Positions 7,995-17,556 of a stretch of 64,000 nt of DNA are shown here, piece after piece. The translations under genes and the position numbers were made by a program. How positions within the stretch are numbered: position 1 is the first letter of the stretch; every line of letters begins with the position of its first letter. The notes below the pieces were generated by a model, which saw only the letters and a program-made list of their open reading frames with translations, searched no databases and was not told the origin of the DNA. The DNA is from Rhodospirillales bacterium (GTDB lineage Bacteria > Pseudomonadota > Alphaproteobacteria > Rhodospirillales > WMHbin7): the NCBI GenBank assembly GCA_016214125.1, contig JACRPC010000011.1, positions 1-64,000 on the forward strand, written 5' to 3'.

Positions 7995-10900
7995 ATGCGC
8001 GCGGGCGAACTGAAACTGTCAATCTTGCTCTTCGGCTTGGCGCAGGCCTTGCGCTTCAACGCCCGGTGCCATCCCCAATTCGCCCAACGCTTCAAGGAAC
8101 GCAATCTGGTCGCCCAGATCCGCACCATGGATCGCCGGGTCGGGCGCTGGTACGAATTCAAGGACGGCAAACTGAACTCGGGCCGGGGCCTGCACGCCAA
8201 ACCCGACATGAGCATCGTCTTCACCACCGCCCAGCGCGCCGCGGATCTGCTGACGCCGCCCATCAACCAGCTTGAGCAGATCGAGGCGATCAAGAACTTC
8301 AACCTGATGATGGACGGGCCCGAGGACGTCACCCTTTGGTTCACCCAGACGGTGATGATGATGCCGACGCTGGGCTGGGACTACGGCATCGACCAGCCCG
8401 ACGGCACCCGGCGCTTCGTCTCGCACACCAATGGCGGGCCGCTCTTCGTCTACGTCAAGGACGGCAAGATCGTGCGCATGACGCCGATCGAATTCACCGA
8501 CGAGGATGCGCCCTCGTGGGTCATCAAGGCGCGCGGCCGCAGCTTCACGCCGCCGCGCAAGGCCACCATCGCGCCGCACACCCAATGCCAGAAGACGACG
8601 CTCTATTCGCCCGACCGCCTGCTCTATCCGATGAAGCGGGTCGATTTCGATCCCAACGGCAACCGCAACTGCCAGAACCGGGGCGTCTCGGGCTATGAGC
8701 GGATAAGCTGGGACGAGGCGCTGGGCATCGTCGCATCCGAAATCAAGCGGGTGAAGCGCGATTTCGGCCAGGGCGCCATCATGCTCAACCACGGTTCGCA
8801 CCACACCTGGGGCAACATCGGCTATTACCTGAGCGCCGCCTACAAGCTGTTCAACGCCATCGGCCACACCCACGTCATCCACAATCCGGATAGCTGGGAA
8901 GGCTGGTATTGGGGCGCCACCCACCATTTCGGCTACAGCATGCGGCTGGGCCAGACCGAGACCTATTCCTGCGTCGAGGATCTCCTCAAGGAGGCCGAGA
9001 TGGTGGTCTTCTGGTCGGCCGATCCCGAGGCGACCAGCGGCTCCTACGCCGCCTTCGAGGGCACCTCGCGCCGGATGTGGCTGAAGGAATTGGGGATCGA
9101 AATCGTCCACATCGATCCCTACTACAACCACACCGCCGGCCTGTTGGGCGGCAAATGGCTGGCGCCCAAGCCCGGCACCGACGCCGCGCTCGCCATGGCG
9201 ATCGCCCAGGTCTGGATGGCCGAAGGGCTTTACGACAAGGACTATGTCGCCAAGCGTTGCGTCGGCTTCGACGTCTGGGCCGACTACATCATGGGCAAGG
9301 AAGACGGCGTTGCGAAAACGCCGGAGTGGCAGGAATCGGAGACCGGCATTCCGGCGCGCGAGGTGCGCGCGCTGGCCCGCCAATGGGGCAAGAAGAAGAC
9401 CTATCTCGGCGCCGGCGGCTGGGGCAACGGCCATGGCGGCGCCTGCCGTTCGGCCACCGGCATCCAGTGGGCGCGGGCCTTGGCCTGCCTGATGGCGATG
9501 CAGGGCATGGGCCGGCCGGGCGTCAATTATGGCCATCTGCAATGGGGCACGCCGATCGACGTGCGTTTCTATTTTCCCGGCTATGCCGACGGCGGCATGT
9601 CGGGCGATCTCGAAGGCACCGGCATCGCCATCAATCTCTACCAACGCATGCCGCAATTGCCGTCGTTCAACCCCACCGCCCAGAAGATTCCGCGCCTGCG
9701 CATTCCCGAAGCGATCCTGGAAGGCAAGGCCGAGGGCTATCCCTGGAACGGCAAGACCATCGAAGGCCAGTTCCAGAAATTCTCCTACCCGCAGGCCGGG
9801 CACGCGCTGGTGCAGATGATCTACAAGTATGGCGGCGCCTCGATCGGCACGATGACCGACACCAACCGCTATGTGAAGGCCTATCGCACCGACAAGCTGC
9901 CCTTCGTCGTCAACCAGTCGATCTGGTTCGAGGGCGAGGCCAAGTTCGCCGACATCCTGTTGCCCGCCTGCACCCAGTTCGAGCGCTGGGACATCAGCGA
10001 GTTCGGCGGCACCGGCGGTTACGCGCTGCACGGCCAGACCCAGATGAATCACCGCGTCGCCCTCGTTCAGCACAAATGCATCGAGCCTTTGGGCGAATCG
10101 AAATCGGACTACCAGATCTTCCTCGAATTGGCCCAACGCCTGGGCCTCTCGGCCTATTTCTCCGAGGGCATGACCGAGCTCAATTGGGTCAAGCGCTGCT
10201 TCGACGCCTCCGACCTGCCCAAGCACATTTCCTGGAAGGAGTTCTTGAAGCGCGGCTATTTCGTCATTCCGCCCCTGGAAGAGGAACGGCGCGATCCGGT
10301 GGCGATGCGCTGGTTCTACGAAGGCCGCAAGAAGGACGTGCCCGAACCGCACCCGCTGCCCGGCGATTACACCGAAACCTTCCTGGAGGGTCTGCAGACC
10401 CAATCGGGCAAGTTCGAGTTCGAATGCTCGAGCCTTAAGCGCTTCGACGCCAACGATCCCGAACGGCCGCCGATCGTCAAATACCTGGCCTCGTGGGAAG
10501 GGCCGCAGGCCAAGGAGCTTTACGACCGCTATCCCCTGCAGTTGATCTCGCCCCATCCGCGCTTCAGCTACCACACCATGAGCGACGGCAAGGACAGCGC
10601 GGTCAACGACATCCGCGAACACCGGATGCGGGTGAACGGCTACGATTACTGGGTGATCCGCATCAACGCCGACGACGGTCGGGCGCGTGGCCTCAAGGAA
10701 GGCGACCTCATCCGCATGTTCAACGATCGCGGCGCTGTGGTGGGGGCGGCGCATCTCACCCAACGCCTGCCGCGTGGCGTCGTCCACTCCTACGAATCCT
10801 CGGCGGTCTACGATCCGGCCGGCGAGCCCGGCTATTCGGTCGATCGCGGCGGCTGCGTCAATCAGCTCACGCCCCGGCGCTCGATCGCCGCCAAGGTCAC

Positions 10901-11000
10901 CGGCACGGCGGCCAATTCCTGTCTGGTCGAGATCGAACCTTGGGATGGCAAGGGCGAGCTAAGGCCCAAGACCCAGCCCGCCAGCGCGGCGAGGGCCTAG
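7995..11000 (+). CDS. Transhydroxylase-like molybdopterin enzyme, large subunit, with N-terminal SCP2-like domain
   Basis: A 1001-residue DMSO-reductase-superfamily protein. Residues about 165-1000 match the pyrogallol-phloroglucinol transhydroxylase/resorcinol hydroxylase branch. There is no N-terminal Fe-S cysteine motif, which is right for this branch. His269, Tyr277, Asp299, Ser300 and Trp301 have exactly the spacing of the Pelobacter acidigallici active site as I recall it (His144, Tyr152, Asp174, Ser175 as molybdenum ligand, Trp176). Subtracting about 125 residues gives the family's usual length. The additional N-terminal 125 residues ([18 protein letters not shown]-like [21 protein letters not shown]) resemble an SCP2 hydrophobic-ligand domain. 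Expected role: moving or adding hydroxyl groups on a phenolic ring in the cytoplasm; no Tat signal is seen. ATG 7995 has GGAGG upstream. Partner subunit directly follows. Confidence 0.87.
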   Translation: MRAGELKLSILLFGLAQALRFNARCHPQFAQRFKERNLVAQIRTMDRRVGRWYEFKDGKLNSGRGLHAKPDMSIVFTTAQRAADLLTPPINQLEQIEAIKNFNLMMDGPEDVTLWFTQTVMMMPTLGWDYGIDQPDGTRRFVSHTNGGPLFVYVKDGKIVRMTPIEFTDEDAPSWVIKARGRSFTPPRKATIAPHTQCQKTTLYSPDRLLYPMKRVDFDPNGNRNCQNRGVSGYERISWDEALGIVASEIKRVKRDFGQGAIMLNHGSHHTWGNIGYYLSAAYKLFNAIGHTHVIHNPDSWEGWYWGATHHFGYSMRLGQTETYSCVEDLLKEAEMVVFWSADPEATSGSYAAFEGTSRRMWLKELGIEIVHIDPYYNHTAGLLGGKWLAPKPGTDAALAMAIAQVWMAEGLYDKDYVAKRCVGFDVWADYIMGKEDGVAKTPEWQESETGIPAREVRALARQWGKKKTYLGAGGWGNGHGGACRSATGIQWARALACLMAMQGMGRPGVNYGHLQWGTPIDVRFYFPGYADGGMSGDLEGTGIAINLYQRMPQLPSFNPTAQKIPRLRIPEAILEGKAEGYPWNGKTIEGQFQKFSYPQAGHALVQMIYKYGGASIGTMTDTNRYVKAYRTDKLPFVVNQSIWFEGEAKFADILLPACTQFERWDISEFGGTGGYALHGQTQMNHRVALVQHKCIEPLGESKSDYQIFLELAQRLGLSAYFSEGMTELNWVKRCFDASDLPKHISWKEFLKRGYFVIPPLEEERRDPVAMRWFYEGRKKDVPEPHPLPGDYTETFLEGLQTQSGKFEFECSSLKRFDANDPERPPIVKYLASWEGPQAKELYDRYPLQLISPHPRFSYHTMSDGKDSAVNDIREHRMRVNGYDYWVIRINADDGRARGLKEGDLIRMFNDRGAVVGAAHLTQRLPRGVVHSYESSAVYDPAGEPGYSVDRGGCVNQLTPRRSIAAKVTGTAANSCLVEIEPWDGKGELRPKTQPASAARA

Positions 11001-11002
11001 CC

Positions 11003-11848
11003 ATGAGCAAGTGGAACCTGATCATCGACGTCGCCAAGTGCTTCAATTGCAATCTGTGCGCCTTGGCCTGCCACGACGAGTATTACGACAACGACTTCCC
11101 CGGCGTCGCCGCCTCGATGCCAAGGCGCGGCCATCGCTGGATCGAGATTCACCAGAAGGAGCGCGGCCAGTATCCGATGGTCGATGTCGTCTATTTGCCG
11201 GTCACCTGCAACCACTGCGACGAGCCGCCCTGCCAGAAGGCGGCGACCAACGGCGCGGTGACCAAACGGGCCGACGGCATCGTCCTTATCGATCCGGTGA
11301 AGGCGAAGGGCCAAGAGGCCATCGCCGAGGCCTGCCCCTACAAGGCGGTGTTCTGGAACGACGAGACGAACATCCCGCAAATCTGGCCCTTCGACGCCCA
11401 TCTGCTCGATTCCGGCTGGACCAAGACCCGCGGCACCCAGGTTTGCCCGACTCAGGCGATGCGCTCGGTCAAGCTCGACGACAGGGCGATGCGCGACCTG
11501 GCCACCCAAGAGAAGCTGGAGCCGCTGCACCCCGAATTCGGCACCAAGCCGCGCGTCTGGTACAAGAATCTGGCGCGCTGGCAGAAGGCCCTGGTCGGCG
11601 GCACGGTGGCCGGCCCCATCAAGGGCGTGGTCGAATGCGTGGCCGGCGCCCGCGTTTCGCTCGAGCGCGAAGGCCAGAAGCTGGGCGAGGCGCTCACCGA
11701 CACCTTCGGTGATTTCCGCCTCGACGGCCTCGACCTTGCGGGCGGCTATCGCCTGTCGGTTTCGGCCCCGGGCTTTGCCGACCAGGCGGTGGCCTTCGAT
11801 CTCACCGACAGCACCTATCTCGGAACCATCACCCTGGTCGGGCGCTAG
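11003..11848 (+). CDS. Transhydroxylase-like small subunit: three-cluster ferredoxin with C-terminal beta-barrel domain
   Basis: A 281-residue electron-transfer subunit, close to the 275 residues of the Pelobacter transhydroxylase beta chain. Cysteine groups CFNCNLCALAC, CNHCDEPPC, CPYKAV and CPTQAM can hold three [4Fe-4S] clusters. Residues about 195-281 (VAGPIKGVVECVAGARVSLE, DTFGDFRLDGL, GYRLSVSAPGF) form a Cna-B/transthyretin-like beta-sandwich. That domain is a hallmark of this subunit family and is absent from ordinary ferredoxin subunits of DMSO reductase. The start ATG 11003 lies 2 bases after the large-subunit stop, so the two are translationally coupled. Confidence 0.88.
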   Translation: MSKWNLIIDVAKCFNCNLCALACHDEYYDNDFPGVAASMPRRGHRWIEIHQKERGQYPMVDVVYLPVTCNHCDEPPCQKAATNGAVTKRADGIVLIDPVKAKGQEAIAEACPYKAVFWNDETNIPQIWPFDAHLLDSGWTKTRGTQVCPTQAMRSVKLDDRAMRDLATQEKLEPLHPEFGTKPRVWYKNLARWQKALVGGTVAGPIKGVVECVAGARVSLEREGQKLGEALTDTFGDFRLDGLDLAGGYRLSVSAPGFADQAVAFDLTDSTYLGTITLVGR

Positions 11849-11885
11849 CGCGCCCGGCCCAGCCCAAGGAAAAGGAGCGGTATCG

Positions 11886-12305
11886 ATGGCCTACATCTTC
11901 CATCAGGACGAATTGCCCAAGCTGGTTTCGGTGGTGCCGGGACGCGAGCGGGTCTTCTTCGTCAGCAAGGAGCTGACCCAAATCGACGACATGCTGGCCG
12001 GCATCATGCGCTACGCCAAGGGCGCCTCGTCGCCCTATCACTTTCACAAGAACTGCGAACACTTCTATTTCATCATCGAAGGCGACGCGACGGTGGAAAC
12101 GCCCGACGGCGTTACCGACATCGAGCCCGGCACCATGGTCTTCATCCCGGCCGAGGAGAAGCACCGCCTGCGCGCCCCCAAGGACACACCGCTCTTCTAT
12201 TTCGAATTCCAGGCGCCCAACCGCTTCCAGACCACCATTCTCGACGGCACGCCCGACGATCTGCGCTGGGAGAAGGTGGACGGCAAGATCTGGATTCAAA
12301 GCTAG
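11886..12305 (+). CDS. Small single-domain cupin, first of a pair
   Basis: A 139-residue cupin with the first metal motif SPYHFHKNCEHFYFIIEGD and the second motif PGTMVFIPAEEKHRL, so His, His, Glu and His metal ligands are present. Such proteins act as isomerases, decarboxylases, dioxygenases or plain binding proteins. ATG 11886 has AAGGAGCGG upstream and lies 37 bases after the ferredoxin subunit. The position suggests action on the product of the molybdoenzyme; the reaction is unknown. Confidence 0.85.
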   Translation: MAYIFHQDELPKLVSVVPGRERVFFVSKELTQIDDMLAGIMRYAKGASSPYHFHKNCEHFYFIIEGDATVETPDGVTDIEPGTMVFIPAEEKHRLRAPKDTPLFYFEFQAPNRFQTTILDGTPDDLRWEKVDGKIWIQS

Positions 12306-12326
12306 CGCCGGCAAGGGAGAAACGCC

Positions 12327-12677
12327 ATGAGCACCACCTTCATCGACACCGGCAAGCTGCCGCGCGTTGCCCTGCCCGCCGGTCAGGGCGCGATGACCGA
12401 AATTCTCAACCGCGATCTGTGCGGCGCCAAGAACGTCGTCGGCACCCTGCGCTGGCTCGACACGAGCGACAGCTTCGCCGCCGAGGCCAAGGCCGACACC
12501 CATCAGCTTCTCTATTTCATGGAGGGCGACGGCACCATCACCCTGGAAGGCAAGGATTACGACGTCGCCAAGGGTGCCGGCATCTATCTCGGCCCGAAGG
12601 AGACCGCCCGCATCCGCCCGCGCGGCAAGGGCGGCGTCAAGCTCTTCCATCTCGTGGTGCCGAAAATCAAGGACTAA
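12327..12677 (+). CDS. Small cupin-fold protein, second of a pair
   Basis: A 116-residue cupin-like protein (THQLLYFMEGDGTITLEGKD, GAGIYLGPKETARI). The first motif keeps a single His and the canonical HxH is missing, so a classical metal site is unlikely. It may be a catalytically altered partner of the preceding cupin, for example as a heterodimer. The ATG at 12327 follows AAGGGAGAAACGCC, 21 bases after the first cupin's stop, in the same operon. Confidence 0.8.
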   Translation: MSTTFIDTGKLPRVALPAGQGAMTEILNRDLCGAKNVVGTLRWLDTSDSFAAEAKADTHQLLYFMEGDGTITLEGKDYDVAKGAGIYLGPKETARIRPRGKGGVKLFHLVVPKIKD

Positions 12678-12695
12678 CCCCCCACCCCCTCGCGC

Positions 12696-12728
12696 CCCTT
12701 CGCTGGCCGTGCTACATCTGGCGAAGGG
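12696..12728. repeat. Hairpin between the second cupin and the kinase gene
   Basis: Arms CCCTTCGC (12696-12703) and GCGAAGGG (12721-12728) pair perfectly around a 17-base loop. No T-run follows, so it may slow or partly end transcription, or control kinase translation, rather than act as a strong terminator. Confidence 0.45.
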
Positions 12729-12752
12729 ACTTTGGGGGCAATCGGCGTGTCA

Positions 12753-15125
12753 ATGTGGTCCTGGCTGCGCAAATTCGGCCTGCAAGGGCGGGTGCTGGTC
12801 ACCACCGTCGTGGTGTTCGGCATCTCGGTCGCCGCGGCCTTGTTCGCCTTCCAGGTCATCGTCAACGAAACGATCATCCAACTCGGCATGCGGATCGCCG
12901 AGAAGCAGGTGCTGTTCGATCGCGCCCGCAGCCTGCAGCCGCTGTTGCGCGAAGTGGCGCTGGCGCAAAAGCTGGCGCAAGAACCCAGCATCCTGGCTTG
13001 GGCGAAGAACGAGGCCGACCCACGCCTTTGCCAGCAAGGCCTTGAGGAACTGGAAGGCTTTCGCCGCGTCTTTCACGACAAGAGCTATTTCTTCGTCAAT
13101 CACGCCTCGGGCAATTACTACTTCAACAACCGCGAAAGCCAATACACCGGGCAGGAATTGCGCTACGCCATCGAGTCCGGCAACCCGCGCGATAGCTGGT
13201 ATTTCGCAACCATCCAAACCAATCTCGATTGCCTGCTGAACGTCGATTACGACGAGCCTCTGAAAGTCACCAAGGTCTGGATCAACTGCCCGGTGCGCGG
13301 CGACGGCCGTATTCTCGGCCTGATCGGCACCGGCATCGAACTCACCGATTTCATCCGCGATGTGGTCGACATCAAGCAGGCCGGGGTCGAGAACATCTTC
13401 GTCGATCCCTCGGGCGCCATCCAGGCGCACCGCGATCCGGCTTTGATCGACTACAACACGTTGGCCAAGGGCATCGAGCAGCGCCGCACCATCTATCAGC
13501 TTCTCGACAGCGGGCGCGACCGCGAATCCTTTCGCGCCCTGCTCGATTCCCTGCGCGACGGGAAACTGACGGTGGCCACCCGTTTCCTGTCGATCGGCGG
13601 GCGGCGCCATTTGGCGGGGGTGGCGTTCCTGGATGGCATGGGCTGGTACAACGTCACCTTGATGGATCTCGACGTCTTGATCGGCTCGGGCCATTTCACG
13701 CCGATCGCCATCCTTCTTGCCGGCGCCCTGCTGCTCACTTTGATCGCGGTCGCCTTCCTGGTCCACCGTTTCCTTCTCGTCCGCCTCCAGCGGCTGGCCG
13801 GCGCGGTCGAGCGCCTGAAGACCGGGGATTATGCCCCGCCGCCCGTCGATCCCGACAGCGACGAAATCGGCCGCCTCTCGCAGGGCTTCCGGCTGATGGC
13901 GGAGCGGGTGGCCAACCACACCCAAACCCTGGAATCGGAAGTGGCGCGGCGTACCGCCGATCTGGCGCGCGAGGTCGAGGAACGCCGGGCGGCCGAAGAG
14001 CGGGTGCGCGACAGCGAACGCCATCTGCGCGCCATCCTCGATGCCGCGCCCTTTCCGATGCTGGTGTCCCGCCTGAACGATGGCGTCTTGCTGTTCCTCA
14101 ACGGGCCGGCGCATGCCCTGTTGGGCCTGGCGCCGGGAGCCGGCCCCGGCCATCGCACCGTCGATTTCTACGCCAACCCGGATGAGCGACAAGAGCTGGT
14201 GCGCCGGCTTTATGACACCGGCATGGTGCTGGGCACCGAGTTGCGCCTGCGCCGGCCCGATGGCCGTCAATTGTGGGCCCTGCTTTCGGCGGTGCGTTTC
14301 CGCTACGGCGCCGAGGATGCGGTGATCATCTGCGCCAACGACATTTCGGCCCGCAAGGAGCTGGAGCGGGCGCTGCGCGAAGCCCGCGACCGTTCCGACG
14401 AGGCGCTGACCGCCCAAAAGCGAATCCTTGAGGAGCAGCGCAAGTTCGTCGCCATGTTGTCGCACGAATTCCGCTCGCCCCTGGCGGCGATCAAGATCGC
14501 GGCGGAAATGGCCATGATGAACGCCGCCGAACTTCCCGAGAAGACGGCGGATCGCTTAACCCGGATCGGCGAGCGCGCCCAGCATCTCTACAAGATGGTC
14601 GATGTCTTCCTGGCCTCGGAAGCCCTGGAGCATGGCCAATTGGCGGTGAAGCGCGAAGCCCTGGCGCTAGGCGATTTTCTTCGGGGCGTCGTCGAACGTT
14701 CGCCGATACCCGACGCCGTCCAACGCGTCGCGATCGCCGTTTCGCCGCCCGAGGCCGCTTTCGATCTCGATGACGAGCTGTTCGGCGCCGCGCTCGCCAA
14801 TCTGATCGAGAACGCCTTGCGCTATTCGCCGCCCGCCTCGCCGGTTGCCGTCGAGGCCGCCCTCAAGGACGATGGCTTAACGATCGTCGTTCGCGACCAA
14901 GGCCGCGGCATGAGCGCCGAGGAAATCGAGCGTGTCGGCACCCAATATTTCCGCGCCAAATCGGCCGAAGGCACCAAGGGCGCTGGGCTTGGGCTTGCCA
15001 TCGCCTGCAAGGTCGTTGCCGCCCATGGCGGGCGGATCGACATTGCCAGTCAGGTGGGCCAGGGCACCACCATGACCGTCCGCCTTCCCTACGCCGGCGC
15101 CCCTTCGGAACCGGCCCCCAGATAG
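12753..15125 (+). CDS. Membrane sensor histidine kinase (Cache-HAMP-PAS-HisKA-HATPase)
   Basis: An orphan sensor kinase of about 790 residues. Order: transmembrane helix (about 13-35), a periplasmic double-Cache-like region (KSYFFVNHASGNYYFNN, WINCPVRGDGRILGLIGTGI), a second helix (about 313-335), HAMP (336-390), PAS (about 430-545), HisKA with phospho-acceptor His near residue 570 (MLSHEFRSPLAAIKI), and HATPase (NLIENALRYSP, DQGRGM, GAGLGLAIACKVV). Cache domains bind small extracellular ligands, so it probably senses the island's substrate. No response regulator is adjacent. The start is uncertain: ATG 12753, GTG 12747 (better spaced from GGGGG) or TTG 12732. The 3' end overlaps the convergent livF-type gene by 37 bases. 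Confidence 0.88.
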   Translation: MWSWLRKFGLQGRVLVTTVVVFGISVAAALFAFQVIVNETIIQLGMRIAEKQVLFDRARSLQPLLREVALAQKLAQEPSILAWAKNEADPRLCQQGLEELEGFRRVFHDKSYFFVNHASGNYYFNNRESQYTGQELRYAIESGNPRDSWYFATIQTNLDCLLNVDYDEPLKVTKVWINCPVRGDGRILGLIGTGIELTDFIRDVVDIKQAGVENIFVDPSGAIQAHRDPALIDYNTLAKGIEQRRTIYQLLDSGRDRESFRALLDSLRDGKLTVATRFLSIGGRRHLAGVAFLDGMGWYNVTLMDLDVLIGSGHFTPIAILLAGALLLTLIAVAFLVHRFLLVRLQRLAGAVERLKTGDYAPPPVDPDSDEIGRLSQGFRLMAERVANHTQTLESEVARRTADLAREVEERRAAEERVRDSERHLRAILDAAPFPMLVSRLNDGVLLFLNGPAHALLGLAPGAGPGHRTVDFYANPDERQELVRRLYDTGMVLGTELRLRRPDGRQLWALLSAVRFRYGAEDAVIICANDISARKELERALREARDRSDEALTAQKRILEEQRKFVAMLSHEFRSPLAAIKIAAEMAMMNAAELPEKTADRLTRIGERAQHLYKMVDVFLASEALEHGQLAVKREALALGDFLRGVVERSPIPDAVQRVAIAVSPPEAAFDLDDELFGAALANLIENALRYSPPASPVAVEAALKDDGLTIVVRDQGRGMSAEEIERVGTQYFRAKSAEGTKGAGLGLAIACKVVAAHGGRIDIASQVGQGTTMTVRLPYAGAPSEPAPR

Positions 15126-15814
15126 GCGCGCCGGATGTGCGGCTGGGCCAGCAGCTCGGCCGGCGAGCCTTGGGCAACGATCCGCCCCTCCTCCAGCACA
15201 TAGGCGCGGCGGGCGATCTCCATCGCCATGGCGACGTTCTGCTCGACCAGCAGCACCGCCACGCCATCTTGGTTGATGGCGCGAATGACGGCGAACATCT
15301 CCAGCACCACCGAGGGCGCCAGACCCAGGGACGGCTCGTCGAGAAGAAGCAAGTTGGGCTTGGCCATCAGGGCACGGCCGATCGCCACCATCTGCTGCTG
15401 ACCGCCCGACAGCGTGCCCGCCGGCGAATCCAAACGCTGGCCGAGAACGGGAAAGATCGCCAACACTTTCTCAAGAGTCTCGGCCCGGCGGACCTTGGCC
15501 TGGCGTCGATAGCTTCCCAATTCAAGATTCTCGCGCACCGTCATCGACACGAACAGGCGGCGGCCCTCGGGCACCAGGGCGATGCCCTGATCGCAAAACT
15601 GATGCCGACCAAGCCGGTTGAGTTCCCGCCCGTCCATCGCCAGTCGGCCGCCGGCAATCGGATTGATGCCGGCGATGGCGTTGATCAGCGTGGTCTTGCC
15701 GGCACCGTTGGGGCCGACCACGCACACCAACTCGCCGGTGCCAATGGCCAGCGACACGTCCCAAAGCGCGGTGGCGGCGCCATAGGCGACCCGAAGGCCC
15801 TCGACCTCAAGCAT
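15089..15814 (-). CDS. Branched-chain amino acid-type ABC transporter ATPase (LivF-like)
   Basis: A 241-residue ATPase of the HAAT uptake family: Walker A GPNGAGKTT, signature LSGGQQQM, Walker B LLLLDEPSLGLAP, and the LivF-typical VPEGRRLFVSMTVRENL. ATG 15814 is preferred over an upstream TTG, with GGGAAG 7 bases before it. It overlaps the end of the permease-ATPase fusion by 8 bases. Systems of this family carry amino acids, urea, amides or aromatic acids; the island context favours an aromatic or phenolic compound. Confidence 0.93.
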   Translation of the reverse strand: MLEVEGLRVAYGAATALWDVSLAIGTGELVCVVGPNGAGKTTLINAIAGINPIAGGRLAMDGRELNRLGRHQFCDQGIALVPEGRRLFVSMTVRENLELGSYRRQAKVRRAETLEKVLAIFPVLGQRLDSPAGTLSGGQQQMVAIGRALMAKPNLLLLDEPSLGLAPSVVLEMFAVIRAINQDGVAVLLVEQNVAMAMEIARRAYVLEEGRIVAQGSPAELLAQPHIRRAYLGAGSEGAPA

Positions 15815-17555
15815 GTTGCGGCTTCCCAAGATAGGCGGTGACCACCTCGGGCCGGTTCATCACCTCGGCCGGCAGGCCCTCGGCAATCACCTTGCCGTGA
15901 TTGAGGACGACGATGCGGTCGGTCAGCTCCATCACGGCGCGCATGACGTGCTCGACGAAGACGATGGTGGCGCCCTGGTCGCGGATTTGGCGAATGGTGC
16001 GGATGGCGTGGTCGATTTCCGACGGCGTGAGGCCCGACAGCACCTCGTCGAGCAGCAGCAGGCTGGGGCGCGCCGCCAGGGCGCGGGCCAGTTCCAGGAA
16101 TTTGCGCTGATGCAGATTGAGGTCCTCGGGCAGCGCCTGGGCCTTATCGGTAAGTCCGGTGAATTCGAGCCAGCGCCCGGCCTCGGCCCGCGCCGCCTGG
16201 GCGTCCAGCGCCTCGCGGCCGAAACGGGCGGTGAGCGCGACATTGGTTTCCACCGACATATGCGCAAAGGGGCGCGGGATCTGGTAGGTGCGGGCGATGC
16301 CGGTCCGGGCGATCTCGTTGGCTTCCAGGCCCGCCAGATCGCGGCCGGCAAAAACGATCCTCCCGGCGTCGCGCCGGTAATGGCCGCTCACCAGATTGAT
16401 CAAGGTCGATTTGCCCGACCCGTTCGGACCGACCAGGCCCAAAATCTCGCCCGGGCGGACTTCGAGATCGACGCCATCGACCGCCCGCACGCCCTTGAAG
16501 GCCTTCGCCAGGCCGCTGACCGAAAGCAATGGGCCATCCGACGCCACCGACGGGCCAGGCCGCAAGGGGGCCGGATCGGCGGCAACCGGCTTGGCATCGG
16601 CGGCCGGTTTCGCCGTCTTGGGGCGCTTCTTGCCGATCAGGCGGCCCAACAGCCCCTCGGGCATGAACAGAATCACCACGATCAGGATCAACCCCACCGC
16701 CGCCCGCCCGGCCACCGGATAATTGCCCGCCGTGAAGGCGTAGAGCAGACCGGTGATCACCGAGGCACCGACCGCCGGCCCCAGCCAGTGGCGCGAGCCG
16801 CCCAGCACGCTCATCAGCACCACGTTGAGCGGCACGATGATCGAAAAGGTTTCCCCCACCGTGACGTAGGAAATGAACAAGGCGTGCAGGCCGCCCGCCA
16901 TCCCGGCCAAGGCGCAGGAAATGGCGAAGGCGATGATCTTGTAGCGGAAGGTGGGCACGCCCAGCACCTCGGCCACGTCCTCGTCGTCATGGATGGCAAA
17001 CAGACCCAACCCCAGCTTGGCCCGGTAAATGGCATACGCGATCGCCAGCGTGCCCACCGCCATCGCCAGGGCTAGCAGGTAGAAGGTGGAGGACGGACGC
17101 GCCAGAAGCGAGGGCACGGCGACGCCGCTCAACAGCACGCCCTGGCCGCCATCGATCTTGGTGTTGAGCACCACGGTCGCCAGCACGAAGGTGACCGCCA
17201 GGGTGAGCAGGGCAAACAGCTCGCCGCGCAGCCGATCCATGCGGAAGACGACGGTGCCGATCGCCACGCCAAGAAGGGCGGCGACCAAGGCGCAGGCCGG
17301 CAGGGTCCACAGGAAGGGCCAGTCGAATTTGGTGGCGAGCGTGGCGGTGGTGTACATGCCGGCGCCGAAAAAAGCGCCATGGCCAAAGGAGAAGTACCCC
17401 GAATAGCCGCTTAGGATGTTCCACGAGGTCGCCAGCACGATCCAGAAGCACATCAGGTAAAGGAAGGATTCGTAGAAGGCCGGCAATTGGAGGAACGGCA
17501 CCGCCGCAAAGGCCAGTCCACCGATCGCGATCCATCCGAAAACGGGGATTTTCAT
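15807..17555 (-). CDS. Fused Liv-type permease and ATPase (LivM-LivG fusion)
   Basis: A 582-residue protein in which a LivM-type permease (about 1-310, eight or more hydrophobic segments, [20 protein letters not shown]) is joined through a Lys/Ala/Pro linker (about 310-345) to a LivG-type ATPase. The ATPase has [20 protein letters not shown], the signature region [35 protein letters not shown] and a switch histidine in VEHVM. The signature motif LSGGQ is altered to LNLHQ, as is common in LivG. The fusion fixes stoichiometry between one membrane half and one ATPase half. It lies 1 base from the LivH-type gene. Confidence 0.92.
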   Translation of the reverse strand: MKIPVFGWIAIGGLAFAAVPFLQLPAFYESFLYLMCFWIVLATSWNILSGYSGYFSFGHGAFFGAGMYTTATLATKFDWPFLWTLPACALVAALLGVAIGTVVFRMDRLRGELFALLTLAVTFVLATVVLNTKIDGGQGVLLSGVAVPSLLARPSSTFYLLALAMAVGTLAIAYAIYRAKLGLGLFAIHDDEDVAEVLGVPTFRYKIIAFAISCALAGMAGGLHALFISYVTVGETFSIIVPLNVVLMSVLGGSRHWLGPAVGASVITGLLYAFTAGNYPVAGRAAVGLILIVVILFMPEGLLGRLIGKKRPKTAKPAADAKPVAADPAPLRPGPSVASDGPLLSVSGLAKAFKGVRAVDGVDLEVRPGEILGLVGPNGSGKSTLINLVSGHYRRDAGRIVFAGRDLAGLEANEIARTGIARTYQIPRPFAHMSVETNVALTARFGREALDAQAARAEAGRWLEFTGLTDKAQALPEDLNLHQRKFLELARALAARPSLLLLDEVLSGLTPSEIDHAIRTIRQIRDQGATIVFVEHVMRAVMELTDRIVVLNHGKVIAEGLPAEVMNRPEVVTAYLGKPQHA

Positions 17556-17556
17556 G

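Noticed and set aside
8019-10787. A long minus-strand open frame opposite the molybdoenzyme gene
   Set aside because: It encodes a low-complexity Gly/Ala/His-rich product with no family signature, mirroring the codon bias of the real gene.
15089-15125. Overlap of the kinase and LivF genes as a sign of frameshift
   Set aside because: Both C-termini are of normal length for their families; the overlap is a simple convergent one.
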